Below the pieces are notes generated by a model. The model searched no databases. It worked only from the letters and a program-made list of their open reading frames with translations, and had not been told where the DNA came from. DNA of 64,000 nt from Bacillota bacterium (GTDB lineage Bacteria; Bacillota; Clostridia; Acetivibrionales; DTU013), in assembly GCA_023418915.1 (NCBI GenBank), contig JAEZYU010000079.1, forward strand, positions 1-64,000, written 5' to 3'. Positions 34,094 to 42,554 of the stretch are shown here, one piece after another (position 1 is the stretch's first letter; each line of letters starts with the position of its first letter). Position numbers and translations under genes: made by a program.

Positions 34094-35980
34094 TCACTTG
34101 CTTCTCAATAGTCTTTCTATATCATGTGCTATGGATTTAGCATCCAAGCCGTACCTAATAAACAATTCATTTCTTAAACCGTGTGTTATTGGTATGTCAG
34201 GGAAGCCGAGCAATCTTGTCTTTACATTGAATCCGTTCCTGTTGAGCAGCTCAAGGACACTGCTGCCAAAACCTCCCCTGATACAGTTGTCCTCTAATGT
34301 CACCAGAGCATTTGTTTTTGAAACGCTCTCCAGGATCAGTCTCTCATCCAGTGGCTTGACAAATCTTGCATTTACCACCTCTGCATGAATTCCCTTTTTC
34401 AGAAGCAGTTCAGCCGCTGACAGTGCAGTTTCTGTCATTTTTCCGATTGCAGCAATGGTGACATCATCACCTGCTATAATTTTTACTCCCCGCCCAAGCC
34501 TCACAGGTACAGGTTGTGCGAGCATTTTTCTGCCTGTGCCTCTGGGATATCTTATGGCAATAGGACCATCATACATTGAAACGCTATATTCAAGCATACT
34601 TATAAATTCGTCGTAATCTGCAGGCGCCGCTATCGTCATATTTGGTATATGGTTAAGATAGGACAGATCATACAATCCCTGATGAGTCTCCCCGTCCTCT
34701 CCCACAAGCCCGGCTCTGTCAATGGCAAAAGTCACATGCAGCTTTTGCAGTGCAACATCATGGATGATCTGATCATATGACCTCTGCAGGAAAGTAGAGT
34801 AAACTGCAACGACCGGCTTTAAACCTGCTCTTGCCAGACCTGCGGCAAAGGTCACAGCGTGCTGCTCAGCTATCCCCACATCAAAAAATCTTTCGGGATA
34901 CAGCTTTGAAAATTTATCAAGCCCCGTGCCCAGTGGCATAGCAGCAGTAATGGCGACCAGTTTTGGATCTGTCTCGGCCAGGACCGCGAGCCTTTCACCA
35001 AAAATATCCGAATATGTCGGTCCATTATTGGCTTTGACTTCACCAGTCTCTATTTCAAACGGTGAAATACCATGGAACTCCTGCGGTTTGTTTTCCGCAA
35101 AACTGTAGCCCTTGCCCTTTTGTGTCATCACATGGATAAAAACCGGGCCCTTCATTCCCTTTGCATTTGACAATACCTTTGTGAGCTCGTTTAAATTATG
35201 GCCGTCGATCGGTCCAAGGTACTTAAATCCAAGCTCTTCAAATATGATACCAGGCATCACGATGTATTTTATTGTCCCCTTTGCCCTGTTCAATGCTCGA
35301 GCGGCTGTTTTTCCAATAGCCGGCAGCTTGTGAAGGAATGTGTCAAGATCTTCTTTTGCCTTATAATAAAGCGGCTGTGTCCTGATCTTGCTGAGATACC
35401 TTGAAAATCCGCCTACATTCTTGCTTATCGACATTCCGTTGTCATTTAAGATGATTATCATATTATTAGGAGAACGTCCGGCATCATTCAAAGCCTCAAA
35501 TGCCATGCCCCCTGTCATCGCTCCGTCACCTATGACGGCCACGACCGAATAATCCTCGTGCAGTATATCCCGGGCTCTGGCATAGCCAAGCGCTGCCGAT
35601 ATGGAAGTACTGCTGTGGCCTGTATCAAAACTGTCATATACGCTCTCGGAGTGCTTTGGAAAGCCTGATAATCCTCCAAGCTGTCGAAGTGTTTCAAACT
35701 GCTCTCTTCGACCGGTTAAAATCTTATGTATGTATGACTGATGTCCCACATCCCATATAATCTTGTCGCTGGGGGTTTTGAAAACCTTGTGCAGCGCCAG
35801 TGTCAGCTCCACCACGCCAAGATTGGATGCTAAGTGCCCTCCTGTCACAGAAACTCTTTCGATCAGAAATTTCCTTATTTCCTCAGCGAGCTTCTCCAAC
35901 TGTGTCAGATCGAACTTCCTTATATCCTCCGGTGATTTTATACTGTTGAGCAGAGCTCCTGTCTCATTTTTTTCTATCAT
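34094..35980 (-). CDS. dxs: 1-deoxy-D-xylulose-5-phosphate synthase
   Basis: A 628-residue thiamine-diphosphate enzyme that starts the MEP isoprenoid pathway from pyruvate and glyceraldehyde 3-phosphate. The cofactor motif GDGAMTGGMAFEALNDAG (about 150) and metal-binding NDNGMSISKNVG are present; the second domain has DVGIAEQHAVTFAAGLA with catalytic Glu (about 365), and the C-terminal transketolase domain is complete. The ATG overlaps the end of the OapA-like gene by 17 bases after AAGGAAAG. It shares the operon with ispA, the downstream step in chain synthesis. Confidence 0.97.
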   Translation of the reverse strand: MIEKNETGALLNSIKSPEDIRKFDLTQLEKLAEEIRKFLIERVSVTGGHLASNLGVVELTLALHKVFKTPSDKIIWDVGHQSYIHKILTGRREQFETLRQLGGLSGFPKHSESVYDSFDTGHSSTSISAALGYARARDILHEDYSVVAVIGDGAMTGGMAFEALNDAGRSPNNMIIILNDNGMSISKNVGGFSRYLSKIRTQPLYYKAKEDLDTFLHKLPAIGKTAARALNRAKGTIKYIVMPGIIFEELGFKYLGPIDGHNLNELTKVLSNAKGMKGPVFIHVMTQKGKGYSFAENKPQEFHGISPFEIETGEVKANNGPTYSDIFGERLAVLAETDPKLVAITAAMPLGTGLDKFSKLYPERFFDVGIAEQHAVTFAAGLARAGLKPVVAVYSTFLQRSYDQIIHDVALQKLHVTFAIDRAGLVGEDGETHQGLYDLSYLNHIPNMTIAAPADYDEFISMLEYSVSMYDGPIAIRYPRGTGRKMLAQPVPVRLGRGVKIIAGDDVTIAAIGKMTETALSAAELLLKKGIHAEVVNARFVKPLDERLILESVSKTNALVTLEDNCIRGGFGSSVLELLNRNGFNVKTRLLGFPDIPITHGLRNELFIRYGLDAKSIAHDIERLLRSK

Positions 35981-36602
35981 TTTTAGCTTTCCTTTTTCTT
36001 TTGAAAAATAGTATTTTATCCAATATAAAGCTGATGATAATACTAACCTTATATATTATATAATTACTGCTGCGGATCGCAATATTTTTGCCAAGTGCCT
36101 TGCCTCCCACGGTCAAAGCAGTGATCATACCTGTAACAGCCAGCTCTATCATAGATACCGTCACATGGCCGCCGATCAGTCTGAATATGATGTATGCACC
36201 GGCCGCACCGCTTATTATGCCGCAGATATCACCAACGACATCATTACAGAAATTTGATACCTTATCAGCATTTCGCACTAGCTTAATTGCCTGCTTGGCG
36301 CCATACATCTTTCGGGATGCCATCGCATGGAACGGCGTCTCCTCAGCTGCGGTAACAGCGGTACCTATGATATCGAACACAATATTAATCAAAATGATGA
36401 ATAAAATAACCAGAAATGCCGTATATATATCGGCTTCCTTTAGGACATCAGATGATGCTGCTGTAAGAGCTGCAGATATAAAAAAAGAAATAAACGTTAT
36501 TGTCAAAACCCAGATTATGTTCCTGCTCTTTGAACCGGCAACCATCGTCGGTCTGAACCTTACCTTCTTTTGATCGACAGGATGCCTGTAATTATCATCC
36601 AA
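35964..36602 (-). CDS. oapA: OapA-like membrane protein (OLE RNA-associated)
   Basis: A 212-residue membrane protein. Basic N-terminus (residues 1-28), helices at about 29-50 and 60-82, a polar segment TAVTAAEETPFHAMASRKMYGAKQA (split about 82-105) that looks a little like the DUF21 part of CNNM/CorB magnesium transporters, helices at about 126-148, 150-170 and 182-203, and a very basic C-terminus (FFKRKRKAKNDRKK). In other Firmicutes the gene just downstream of OLE RNA encodes OapA, which binds the RNA and brings it to the membrane; position, size, several helices and basic ends all fit. Start is TTG at 36602 after GGAGGAG. Assignment rests on context. Confidence 0.8.
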   Translation of the reverse strand: MDDNYRHPVDQKKVRFRPTMVAGSKSRNIIWVLTITFISFFISAALTAASSDVLKEADIYTAFLVILFIILINIVFDIIGTAVTAAEETPFHAMASRKMYGAKQAIKLVRNADKVSNFCNDVVGDICGIISGAAGAYIIFRLIGGHVTVSMIELAVTGMITALTVGGKALGKNIAIRSSNYIIYKVSIIISFILDKILFFKRKRKAKNDRKK

Positions 36603-36628
36603 TTAATACTCCTCCACAATCATATGTA

Positions 36629-36678
36629 CAGGATGCCGTAAACCCGAAGCGTCCCAAGGTACACGGAAAAAGATCCTG
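36629..36678 (-). other. imperfect hairpin between the OLE RNA and oapA
   Basis: Minus strand CAGGAT and ATCCTG close a stem that continues with CCGT/ACGG and ACC/GGT around a purine-rich loop. There is no T-run after it, so it is not a simple terminator; it may mark a processing site or shape oapA translation. Confidence 0.45.
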
Positions 36679-36689
36679 GTAAAAAATAT

Positions 36690-37342
36690 AACAGGTGGCA
36701 ATATGCTGAGTAAATTTTGCGGCTTAGGTCAGGCAGGATTTCCCCTGAAGATACTGAAATGTCGCCAAATCAGCGGTTTCCCTTTGAATCTGCGGCTGCC
36801 GCGTTACCAACGGCAGAGCCTGATCACCACTCAGTCCACACTGCAATCCCCAGCATATTTCACTTGTAACAGTCTAGGGGTTTTCCCCAACAGTCTGTCC
36901 GCTTCCTAGCCTCTTTTGCAAATATGGTTTCGAACAGCAATAATGCGCTCATACCGGCCAGTACTCATGCATCTGATCCATTATCCACCATACCCACTCA
37001 AGGCAGGCTACGCTGTTCGCAGCATCTTGCGATACCGCATAACAGGTTTAATCCCTGATCGTAGTCGATTTGCAGCATTTCCTTAAGTAAGCTTCGGGCT
37101 TGCCCGCATGCATTCCTCTGGTTATACCAGCTTTTCTTCCACAAGTCAGGGTCTCCACGGTAAAGGGGTCAACGCCTGCATGCCATTGCAGATCGCCCCT
37201 GAACCTTAACTCCCAGCATCAACCCACCGCTGGGCGCAGCAAGCCGACACAAGGAACTTCATCGATATGCCCTTTAACGGATTTTTAGGCCCGTCCTGAG
37301 AAGCGGCAGTACTGACTAGAATACTGCGCCACCTTGTTTTGG
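36690..37342 (-). ncRNA. ole: OLE RNA (ornate, large, extremophilic RNA)
   Basis: A gene-free stretch of about 650 bases on the minus strand, GC-richer than its flanks and full of stems. The 5' end AACAAGGTGGC pairs with the 3' end GCCACCTGTT, 630 bases away (one bulge), closing the whole RNA; directly inside the 5' end is an eight-pair hairpin at 37306-37327 (GCAGTATT/AGTACTGC, one G-U). Its own TATAAT lies seven bases upstream of the 5' end. Known OLE RNAs are about 600 nt long, occur in anaerobic or extremophilic Firmicutes, and sit between ispA and oapA in a nusB-xseA-xseB-ispA-OLE-oapA-dxs-tlyA-argR-recN-spoIVB-spo0A neighbourhood, which is the order here. OLE with OapA forms a membrane RNP tied to cold, alcohol and magnesium stress. 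Sequence-level covariance was not tested. Confidence 0.9.
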
Positions 37343-37348
37343 ATTATC

Positions 37349-37377
37349 ATTATATCATATATGCTATATCCGATAAA
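37349..37377 (-). promoter_or_regulatory. promoter of the OLE RNA
   Basis: On the minus strand TTTATC, 17 bases, perfect TATAAT. Transcription would start at about 37342, just before the closing helix of the RNA. The -35 is weak (three of six). Confidence 0.6.
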
Positions 37378-37461
37378 GAATTACTAAAGTGCTAATTTGA
37401 ACAAGGCAAGCCTCGTTTTTGTCATTATGTCGATTTATCGTCGCTATGCTTACTGATAATA

Positions 37462-37491
37462 TTAATAACAATTGTTATCGATATATGTAAA
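37462..37491 (-). promoter_or_regulatory. second candidate promoter overlapped by a 14-base palindrome
   Basis: On the minus strand TTTACA, 18 bases, TATTAA. The perfect palindrome ATAACAATTGTTAT at 37465-37478 covers the -10 and part of the spacer, an operator-like placement. It sits in the 190-base gap between the ispA stop and the OLE RNA, which otherwise shows only AT-rich sequence. Confidence 0.35.
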
Positions 37492-37533
37492 GTATAGAGC
37501 AGTCATTTTTTCACTTAATGAAGCAGCATTTTT

Positions 37534-38436
37534 TCAGTTCTTCCTGTTTTTAATAAACAGAGCAAGCTCTTTCAGAAAAACAGCTCTGTCTCCAAAACAC
37601 CCAAGCGCTTCTGTCGCTGAATCTACCGCCTCATCAAGGAGTTGAGCTGCCATATCGAGCCCGAACATTGATACATATGTGGTCTTATTTGACGCTGCAT
37701 CACTGCCTGCTGGTTTACCCATCTGCTCAAGACTGCTTTGAACATCCATTATATCGTCCTTTATCTGGAACGCCAGACCTATACTTTCAGCATATTTTTC
37801 AAGGCTGTCATTTTCGGCAGACGAAGCGCCGCCGATAATGGCCGCTGCAAGCACAGATGCTTTTATCAGTGCTCCCGTCTTGCACCTGTGCATGTACTTG
37901 AGAGTCTCCTCTGATACGATACTGCCCTCTGATGTCATATCAATCGTCTGACCCCGTATCATCCCGTCAGCTCCGGCATTTGCTGCAATTAAACTCATTG
38001 CTTTTATATAAGCCTCAGAGCATTTGCCTTTTCTCAGCATATATGAGAGCATGAGCTCATATGCCTTGTTTAACAATGCATCCCCGGCAAGAACCGCCAA
38101 AGCTTCACCAAACACCTTATGGTTTGTCGGCATGCCCCTTCTATAGTCATCATTGTCCATTGCAGGCAAATCATCATGGATAAGGGAGTAGGTGTGTATC
38201 ATCTCCAATGCACATGCATAAGGCATCACATCATTTCTGCCGGCACCAAGCAAGTCACATACAGCAAGAGCTAATACAGGCCGCAGCCTTTTCCCTCCGG
38301 CGGCCAGACTATATTTCATCGCATTGTATATTTCTGAGCCCGGCCTGTCATCCGTCGACAAGCTGCCGTCCAGAGCATCATTAACGATATGTACGTAATT
38401 GTCATATTCACTCTTAAAATTTGTCATTTTGTCCAT
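37534..38436 (-). CDS. ispA: polyprenyl (farnesyl/geranyl) diphosphate synthase
   Basis: A 300-residue trans-prenyltransferase that condenses isopentenyl diphosphate onto allylic primers. The first Asp-rich motif DDLPAMDNDDYRRG (about residues 84-97), GKRLRP (about 48), KTGALI (about 185) and the second motif FQIKDDIMDV (about 225) are all present. The ATG at 38436 is chosen; a GTG two codons earlier is also possible. The gene lies 29 bases after xseB and 190 bases before the OLE RNA. Confidence 0.95.
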   Translation of the reverse strand: MDKMTNFKSEYDNYVHIVNDALDGSLSTDDRPGSEIYNAMKYSLAAGGKRLRPVLALAVCDLLGAGRNDVMPYACALEMIHTYSLIHDDLPAMDNDDYRRGMPTNHKVFGEALAVLAGDALLNKAYELMLSYMLRKGKCSEAYIKAMSLIAANAGADGMIRGQTIDMTSEGSIVSEETLKYMHRCKTGALIKASVLAAAIIGGASSAENDSLEKYAESIGLAFQIKDDIMDVQSSLEQMGKPAGSDAASNKTTYVSMFGLDMAAQLLDEAVDSATEALGCFGDRAVFLKELALFIKNRKN

Positions 38437-38465
38437 TTGCACCGCTTTTTATGAGAACGGCCGAA

Positions 38466-38705
38466 TCACTGTCCCTGCCCCATGGCAGGCAGTTCCTTTT
38501 CCGTTACTCCGTTTTCTCCATCGATAAGCATGGTAATGCTTCTTTCAGCTTCATCAAGCTTCTTGCTGCAGTATTTTGTCAGCTCGACGCCTCTCTGGAA
38601 ACAGCTTATCGATTCATCCAGCATCAGTTCTCCCTTTTCAAGTTTTTTCACTATTTCTTCAAGCTCTGCAGCAGCCTGTTCAAATGTGACACCTTTATTG
38701 TTCAT
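38466..38705 (-). CDS. xseB: exodeoxyribonuclease VII small subunit
   Basis: A 79-residue helical protein with the family core TFEQAAAELEEIVKKLEKGELMLDESISCFQRGVEL (in part), ending in a short acidic tail. It joins several copies per XseA. The start overlaps the xseA stop by 11 bases. Confidence 0.95.
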   Translation of the reverse strand: MNNKGVTFEQAAAELEEIVKKLEKGELMLDESISCFQRGVELTKYCSKKLDEAERSITMLIDGENGVTEKELPAMGQGQ

Positions 38706-39918
38706 CCCTATCCCCCTTGATACCTTCTACCATACAATCCAGCCTGCCGTCTGTCAGGCAAACCTCCAGCCTGTCTCCGACCCGCAGCTTATGCACTGAT
38801 TTTATCAAAGTCCCATCCTTTTGCGACCTGACTATGCTGTAACCCCTTGCCAGCGAATTCAGCGGACTTAGTGTGTCGAGCCTTGCCGCAAGCAGCGACA
38901 GCCTGTTCCTGTAATCGCTGTTTATAGCCGTTAATGCCTTGTGCAGATATCTTTTCTGTACATCCAACAGCATCCTTTCCTGATATACTCTGTTGAGTGG
39001 CTGTCTGAATGCCGCACTGCCCTCGAGTCTCTTGAGTATCAATTTTTCCATCGATGTTTTTTTGATTATTGCGTTTCTAAGGCGCATCTTAAGCCCATCA
39101 AGTCTGTTCTCCACCAATACTCTTTCCGGCATTGCAAGCTCAGCTGCCGCAGATGGTGTGGGAGCACGTACATCGGCAACAAAATCTGCTATGGTAAAAT
39201 CCGTCTCATGTCCTACCGCCGAAATAACCGGGATGCGGGATTCATAGATGCTTCTGGCAACGATTTCTTCGTTAAAAGCCCACAATTCCTCAAGAGATCC
39301 GCCACCCCTGGCGACTATTATGACATCAACATTCCCAAGCTCATTGAAACGCCGTACAGCACCTGCTATCTGCCCTGCTGCCTGCTCGCCCTGGACCTGC
39401 ACCGGATACAGCTTTATATTGACATTATAGAATCTTCTTGACAAAACATTAATAATGTCTCTGATCACTGCGCCCGTCGAAGAAGTCACCACGCCTATCG
39501 AGCCCGGTATATATGGCAGCTTCTGTTTTCCTGCCTCATCGAACAGCCCCTCAGCCTGCAGCTTCTTCTTAAGCTTCTCAAATGCAACATAAAGTGCGCC
39601 TATCCCGTCCGGCTGCATTTCTTCAGCATACAACTGATATTGACCATCGCGCTCATATATGGAAATATACCCTCTTATTATTACTTTCATGCCATTTTCG
39701 GGAATAAAGGCCATTGACGATGCGTTTGACCTGAACATAACACATCTCAGTACCGATTTTTCGTCCTTTAAAGTAAAATAAAAATGACCGGAATAGTGGT
39801 TTTTAAAGTTTGATATTTCACCCTTGACCCACAGTCCCGACAGTATAATATCTCTTGAGATAAGATCCTTGATATGCTTATTCAATTCTGAAACAGTCAA
39901 AACATTCATTTCAGGCAT
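38695..39918 (-). CDS. xseA: exodeoxyribonuclease VII large subunit
   Basis: A 407-residue nuclease subunit that cuts single-stranded DNA from both ends. The N-terminal OB-fold (about 5-100, LWVKGEISNFKNHYSGHFYFTLKD) is followed by the catalytic domain with IGVVTSSTGAVIRDI (about 133), VIIVARGGGSLEELWAFNEE (about 187) and AVGHETDFTIADFVADVRAPTPSAAAE (about 218). A coiled coil (260-370) binds XseB. The start is taken at ATG 39918, right after the nusB stop. Confidence 0.95.
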   Translation of the reverse strand: MPEMNVLTVSELNKHIKDLISRDIILSGLWVKGEISNFKNHYSGHFYFTLKDEKSVLRCVMFRSNASSMAFIPENGMKVIIRGYISIYERDGQYQLYAEEMQPDGIGALYVAFEKLKKKLQAEGLFDEAGKQKLPYIPGSIGVVTSSTGAVIRDIINVLSRRFYNVNIKLYPVQVQGEQAAGQIAGAVRRFNELGNVDVIIVARGGGSLEELWAFNEEIVARSIYESRIPVISAVGHETDFTIADFVADVRAPTPSAAAELAMPERVLVENRLDGLKMRLRNAIIKKTSMEKLILKRLEGSAAFRQPLNRVYQERMLLDVQKRYLHKALTAINSDYRNRLSLLAARLDTLSPLNSLARGYSIVRSQKDGTLIKSVHKLRVGDRLEVCLTDGRLDCMVEGIKGDRDEQ

Positions 39919-39923
39919 AATAT

Positions 39924-40352
39924 TCAACCGCCGTCGCTATTTTTGTCGTCATCCGCTTTATTATCCGATATTTTACTTAATATACCATTGATAAACGAGC
40001 CTGCATCCTCACTGCTGTATTTCTTGGCCAGCTCCACAGCTTCGTTGACTGAAACACTGTAGGGAATGTCGTCTCTGAAACATATCTCATATATACTGAG
40101 CCTCATTATGGAAAGGTCTATCTTTGAAATCCTGCTGATTTTCCATCCCTTTGAAAACTTTTCTATGATATCTCCGATATATTTCAAATTGGTAAATACG
40201 CCTTCTACAACATCATTTACATATGTCTTGTCGTTTCCTGCAAGAGTGTTTTCTTCAAAGAAAAGCTTCATTTGCGCTTCTCTGTCATCCCTTTGTATCT
40301 CCAACTGGTATAAGAGCTTCATTGCCATCTCTCTGGAGGCTCTTCGTCCCAT
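39924..40352 (-). CDS. nusB: transcription antitermination factor NusB
   Basis: A 142-residue all-helical factor that binds boxA RNA with S10 and supports rRNA antitermination. The N-terminal RRASREMAMKLLYQLE and the C-terminal VSVNEAVELAKKYSSEDAGSFINGILSKI are family signatures. First of the nusB-xseA-xseB-ispA row. Confidence 0.95.
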   Translation of the reverse strand: MGRRASREMAMKLLYQLEIQRDDREAQMKLFFEENTLAGNDKTYVNDVVEGVFTNLKYIGDIIEKFSKGWKISRISKIDLSIMRLSIYEICFRDDIPYSVSVNEAVELAKKYSSEDAGSFINGILSKISDNKADDDKNSDGG

Positions 40353-40393
40353 CGCTCTTCCTCCTTTTAACCACAGTGCAAAACATTCCTCTC

Positions 40394-40624
40394 CTAACGG
40401 TAAGTACCGGGCGGCAGGACCCTGTCCAGAAGGTTTTTTATGTAGTTTTTGTCTTCATGCATTCTTTTTCCAATATAATAACCTACACCCGTCAATATTG
40501 CAATAAAAAGGACCTTCAGAAATCCAAGCACCAGTATAAGCACAGCCAGTACAAAGCCAGCTGCTGCGCCCTTTATCGCACCTCGGTGCTTATTGTAATA
40601 CGTCAGGATTTTTTCTGTATTCAT
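40394..40624 (-). CDS. DUF2273 small membrane protein
   Basis: A 76-residue protein with one or two membrane helices (about 20-50) after a basic start (YYNKHRGAIKGAAAGFVLAVLILVLGFLKVLF) and an amphipathic C-terminus. DUF2273 genes accompany amaP and asp23 in Firmicutes envelopes-stress clusters, as here. Exact role unknown. Confidence 0.85.
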   Translation of the reverse strand: MNTEKILTYYNKHRGAIKGAAAGFVLAVLILVLGFLKVLFIAILTGVGYYIGKRMHEDKNYIKNLLDRVLPPGTYR

Positions 40625-40638
40625 GCTGCTGGCCTCCC

Positions 40639-41199
40639 TTATTCAACCCTCGGTTTATATGTGATACCGGAATAAATGCTGTCCACTATCACCTTTACAC
40701 TCCTGACCGTAACACCGGATGCGTCTTCCACTGATTTTTTAACTCGTCCCTGTACCTCTTCCGTTATTACAGGAATACTCATATCGGGCATCACAATTAC
40801 CCTGACCTCTATTTCGACTCCGTCCTCTGCCTTTTTGACCAGGGTTTTGGACTCTCTCACTCCATTTGTTCTTTTTGAGGCATTGATCGCAATATTCTCA
40901 ATGGAATTGAGCGATATTTTAATCTCGCCTATATTAGTATGTTTGCTGACAGCCTTTTTATCCTTGCCGCTTCTGACTCCGGACAGCAAAAACATAATAC
41001 TCAGTGCGAAAAAGATCAATGCGACAATGAATACAGCAACTCTCAGAGCTATGGCATTATCTGTGGAAATAGCTTGTATTATGTGTCCGGATATCTCAAC
41101 ATATGCATCCGGAAGGATTGCAACATACATTGCAAATGCAGAGAAAACCGCAAGACAAAAAGCATATATGGCTAAAAGCACCCTAAAAAAAATATTCAT
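40639..41199 (-). CDS. amaP: alkaline shock membrane anchor protein AmaP
   Basis: A 186-residue protein with two N-terminal membrane helices (about 5-28 and 42-68) and a cytoplasmic Asp23-like domain (about 85-186). In Staphylococcus AmaP holds Asp23 at the membrane, and the two genes lie together here. Two in-frame ATGs (41205 and 41199) follow GAGAGGTGG; the second has better spacing. Confidence 0.88.
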   Translation of the reverse strand: MNIFFRVLLAIYAFCLAVFSAFAMYVAILPDAYVEISGHIIQAISTDNAIALRVAVFIVALIFFALSIMFLLSGVRSGKDKKAVSKHTNIGEIKISLNSIENIAINASKRTNGVRESKTLVKKAEDGVEIEVRVIVMPDMSIPVITEEVQGRVKKSVEDASGVTVRSVKVIVDSIYSGITYKPRVE

Positions 41200-41285
41200 A
41201 GACATACCACCTCTCTCTAATATCTTACTCTTTTGTAGAATTGACAAATTCCAAACAATATATTAACATTATAGTTTATTTTCCC

Positions 41286-41312
41286 AAAAAAATAAACCCC
41301 GAAGGGTCTATT
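41286..41312 (-). terminator. terminator after asp23
   Basis: Minus strand GACCC-TTC-GGGGT with a tetraloop, followed by TTATTTTTTT. It lies 15 bases after the asp23 stop and may attenuate amaP expression. Confidence 0.7.
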
Positions 41313-41325
41313 ATCAAGTACGAAT

Positions 41326-41730
41326 TTATTTCGATTTTGTCTGTTCCTCCAGAAGTTCTTTCTTGTGTTCGCGTTCTATATTGACGCCCTGTATATGAAT
41401 GTTTACTTCTACTACATTCAAGCCTGTCATATCCTCCACAGCATTTTTTACCCTCTCCTGTATGGTCCAGGCGACCTCCGGTATCCGATAGCCATATTCT
41501 ACAATGATATACAGGTCTACAGCCGCTTCCTTCTCACCGACTTCCACCTTCACTCCCTTAGACAGATTCTTCCTTCCCAGGGCTTCAGCTATGCCTCCTG
41601 CAATACCGCCGCTCATGGATGTGACACCCGGAACCTCCATCGCAGCTATACCTGCGATGATGGCAACAACTTCATCTGTGATCTTTATGGTCCCTATTTC
41701 ATTAACCACACTTTGCACATTTTCTTCCAT
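41326..41730 (-). CDS. Asp23/Gls24 family envelope stress protein
   Basis: A 134-residue soluble protein. The core GTIKITDEVVAIIAGIAAMEVPGVTSM and the closing VAWTIQERVKNAVEDMTGLNVVEVNIHIQGV are typical of the Asp23/Gls24 family; the tail is charged. It probably binds AmaP at the membrane. Located between spoIIIAH and amaP. Confidence 0.92.
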   Translation of the reverse strand: MEENVQSVVNEIGTIKITDEVVAIIAGIAAMEVPGVTSMSGGIAGGIAEALGRKNLSKGVKVEVGEKEAAVDLYIIVEYGYRIPEVAWTIQERVKNAVEDMTGLNVVEVNIHIQGVNIEREHKKELLEEQTKSK

Positions 41731-41805
41731 GGCTTGCCTCCATAGGTTTAATAATGTAAGTATTATAACACTTTTGCAGATTCAAGTAAAATAATATTGA
41801 TCTCT

Positions 41806-42399
41806 TTAGAACATCGTGCTGATATGAATATCCGCTACCTCCACATCAGCCTGCCTCATGACTATGTCTGTGATTTGCGCCGTCTGTGAGGTTGTGAGGC
41901 TTGGAGTCTTTATTATTATATCAATGCTTCCGTTATCGGCAAACAATATAAAGCTGTCCTCAAAGCCCATTTTGTTTATCATCGTTTCGATCCTTGTTTC
42001 TCTTTCCAGGTTTTCAGTCAGTGCGATCATTTTGGTGTGAGCACTCTCTATTGTCTCAACGCTGGCGTTGATGTCCTCTGTAATGGCTTTTAATGATTCG
42101 GAAGCTTCGCTTCTGCTTTGCTCCTTTTCCATCCTCGCCTGAACAAAATAATCATTTGCCATTTTAGACGCTGTTACGTTGGTCTGCTCCTCAATATCTC
42201 CCTCACTTAGGTCGAGGTTTGCGATGTCCAGCCCCTCATTATAAATCTCATTGTCTACATATACCGCCTCTCCAAGCTTACCCTCTGCATCGGCCGAAAT
42301 GCTTCCTTGTCTGTAGCTATACTGCAGGTAGCCTGCTACAACGATCAAAAGTATCAATGCTAAAATGACTATCTGCTTTCTTTTTAATACCATCATCAC
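41806..42399 (-). CDS. spoIIIAH: stage III sporulation protein AH
   Basis: A 197-residue mother-cell protein: N-terminal membrane helix (about 8-25), a linker with coiled-coil (about 75-130) and a C-terminal ring-building YscJ/FliF-like domain (about 130-197, MGFEDSFILFADNGSIDIIIKTPSLT). With forespore SpoIIQ (or its clostridial equivalent) it forms the feeding channel across the two spore membranes. Last gene of the spoIIIA operon, separated from spoIIIAG by 155 bases that hold a copy of the dispersed element. Confidence 0.93.
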   Translation of the reverse strand: MMMVLKRKQIVILALILLIVVAGYLQYSYRQGSISADAEGKLGEAVYVDNEIYNEGLDIANLDLSEGDIEEQTNVTASKMANDYFVQARMEKEQSRSEASESLKAITEDINASVETIESAHTKMIALTENLERETRIETMINKMGFEDSFILFADNGSIDIIIKTPSLTTSQTAQITDIVMRQADVEVADIHISTMF

Positions 42400-42483
42400 T
42401 CTGCCCCCTTTATGAAACTTGCAACATATTTATATTAGTTTTTTGTCCATCTTAGTAAATAATATATTCATGTGTTTTTGTGT

Positions 42484-42498
42484 TTATAACGCATCGTT
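42484..42498 (-). repeat. dispersed 15-base element, copy 2 (upstream of spoIIIAH)
   Basis: Minus strand AACGATGCGTTATAA, preceded by TTTTCTTTTGG. It lies in the only sizeable gap inside the spoIIIA operon, 85 bases before spoIIIAH. Confidence 0.8.
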
Positions 42499-42554
42499 CC
42501 AAAAGAAAATTTTTGTTTGCGGAAACTTCCTGCATCTATGCATTTTTTCTTACG

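Noticed and set aside
36703..37288. Small plus-strand open frames in the gap between oapA and ispA
   Set aside because: They lack ribosome binding sites and family similarity, and the region folds as a structured RNA on the other strand.
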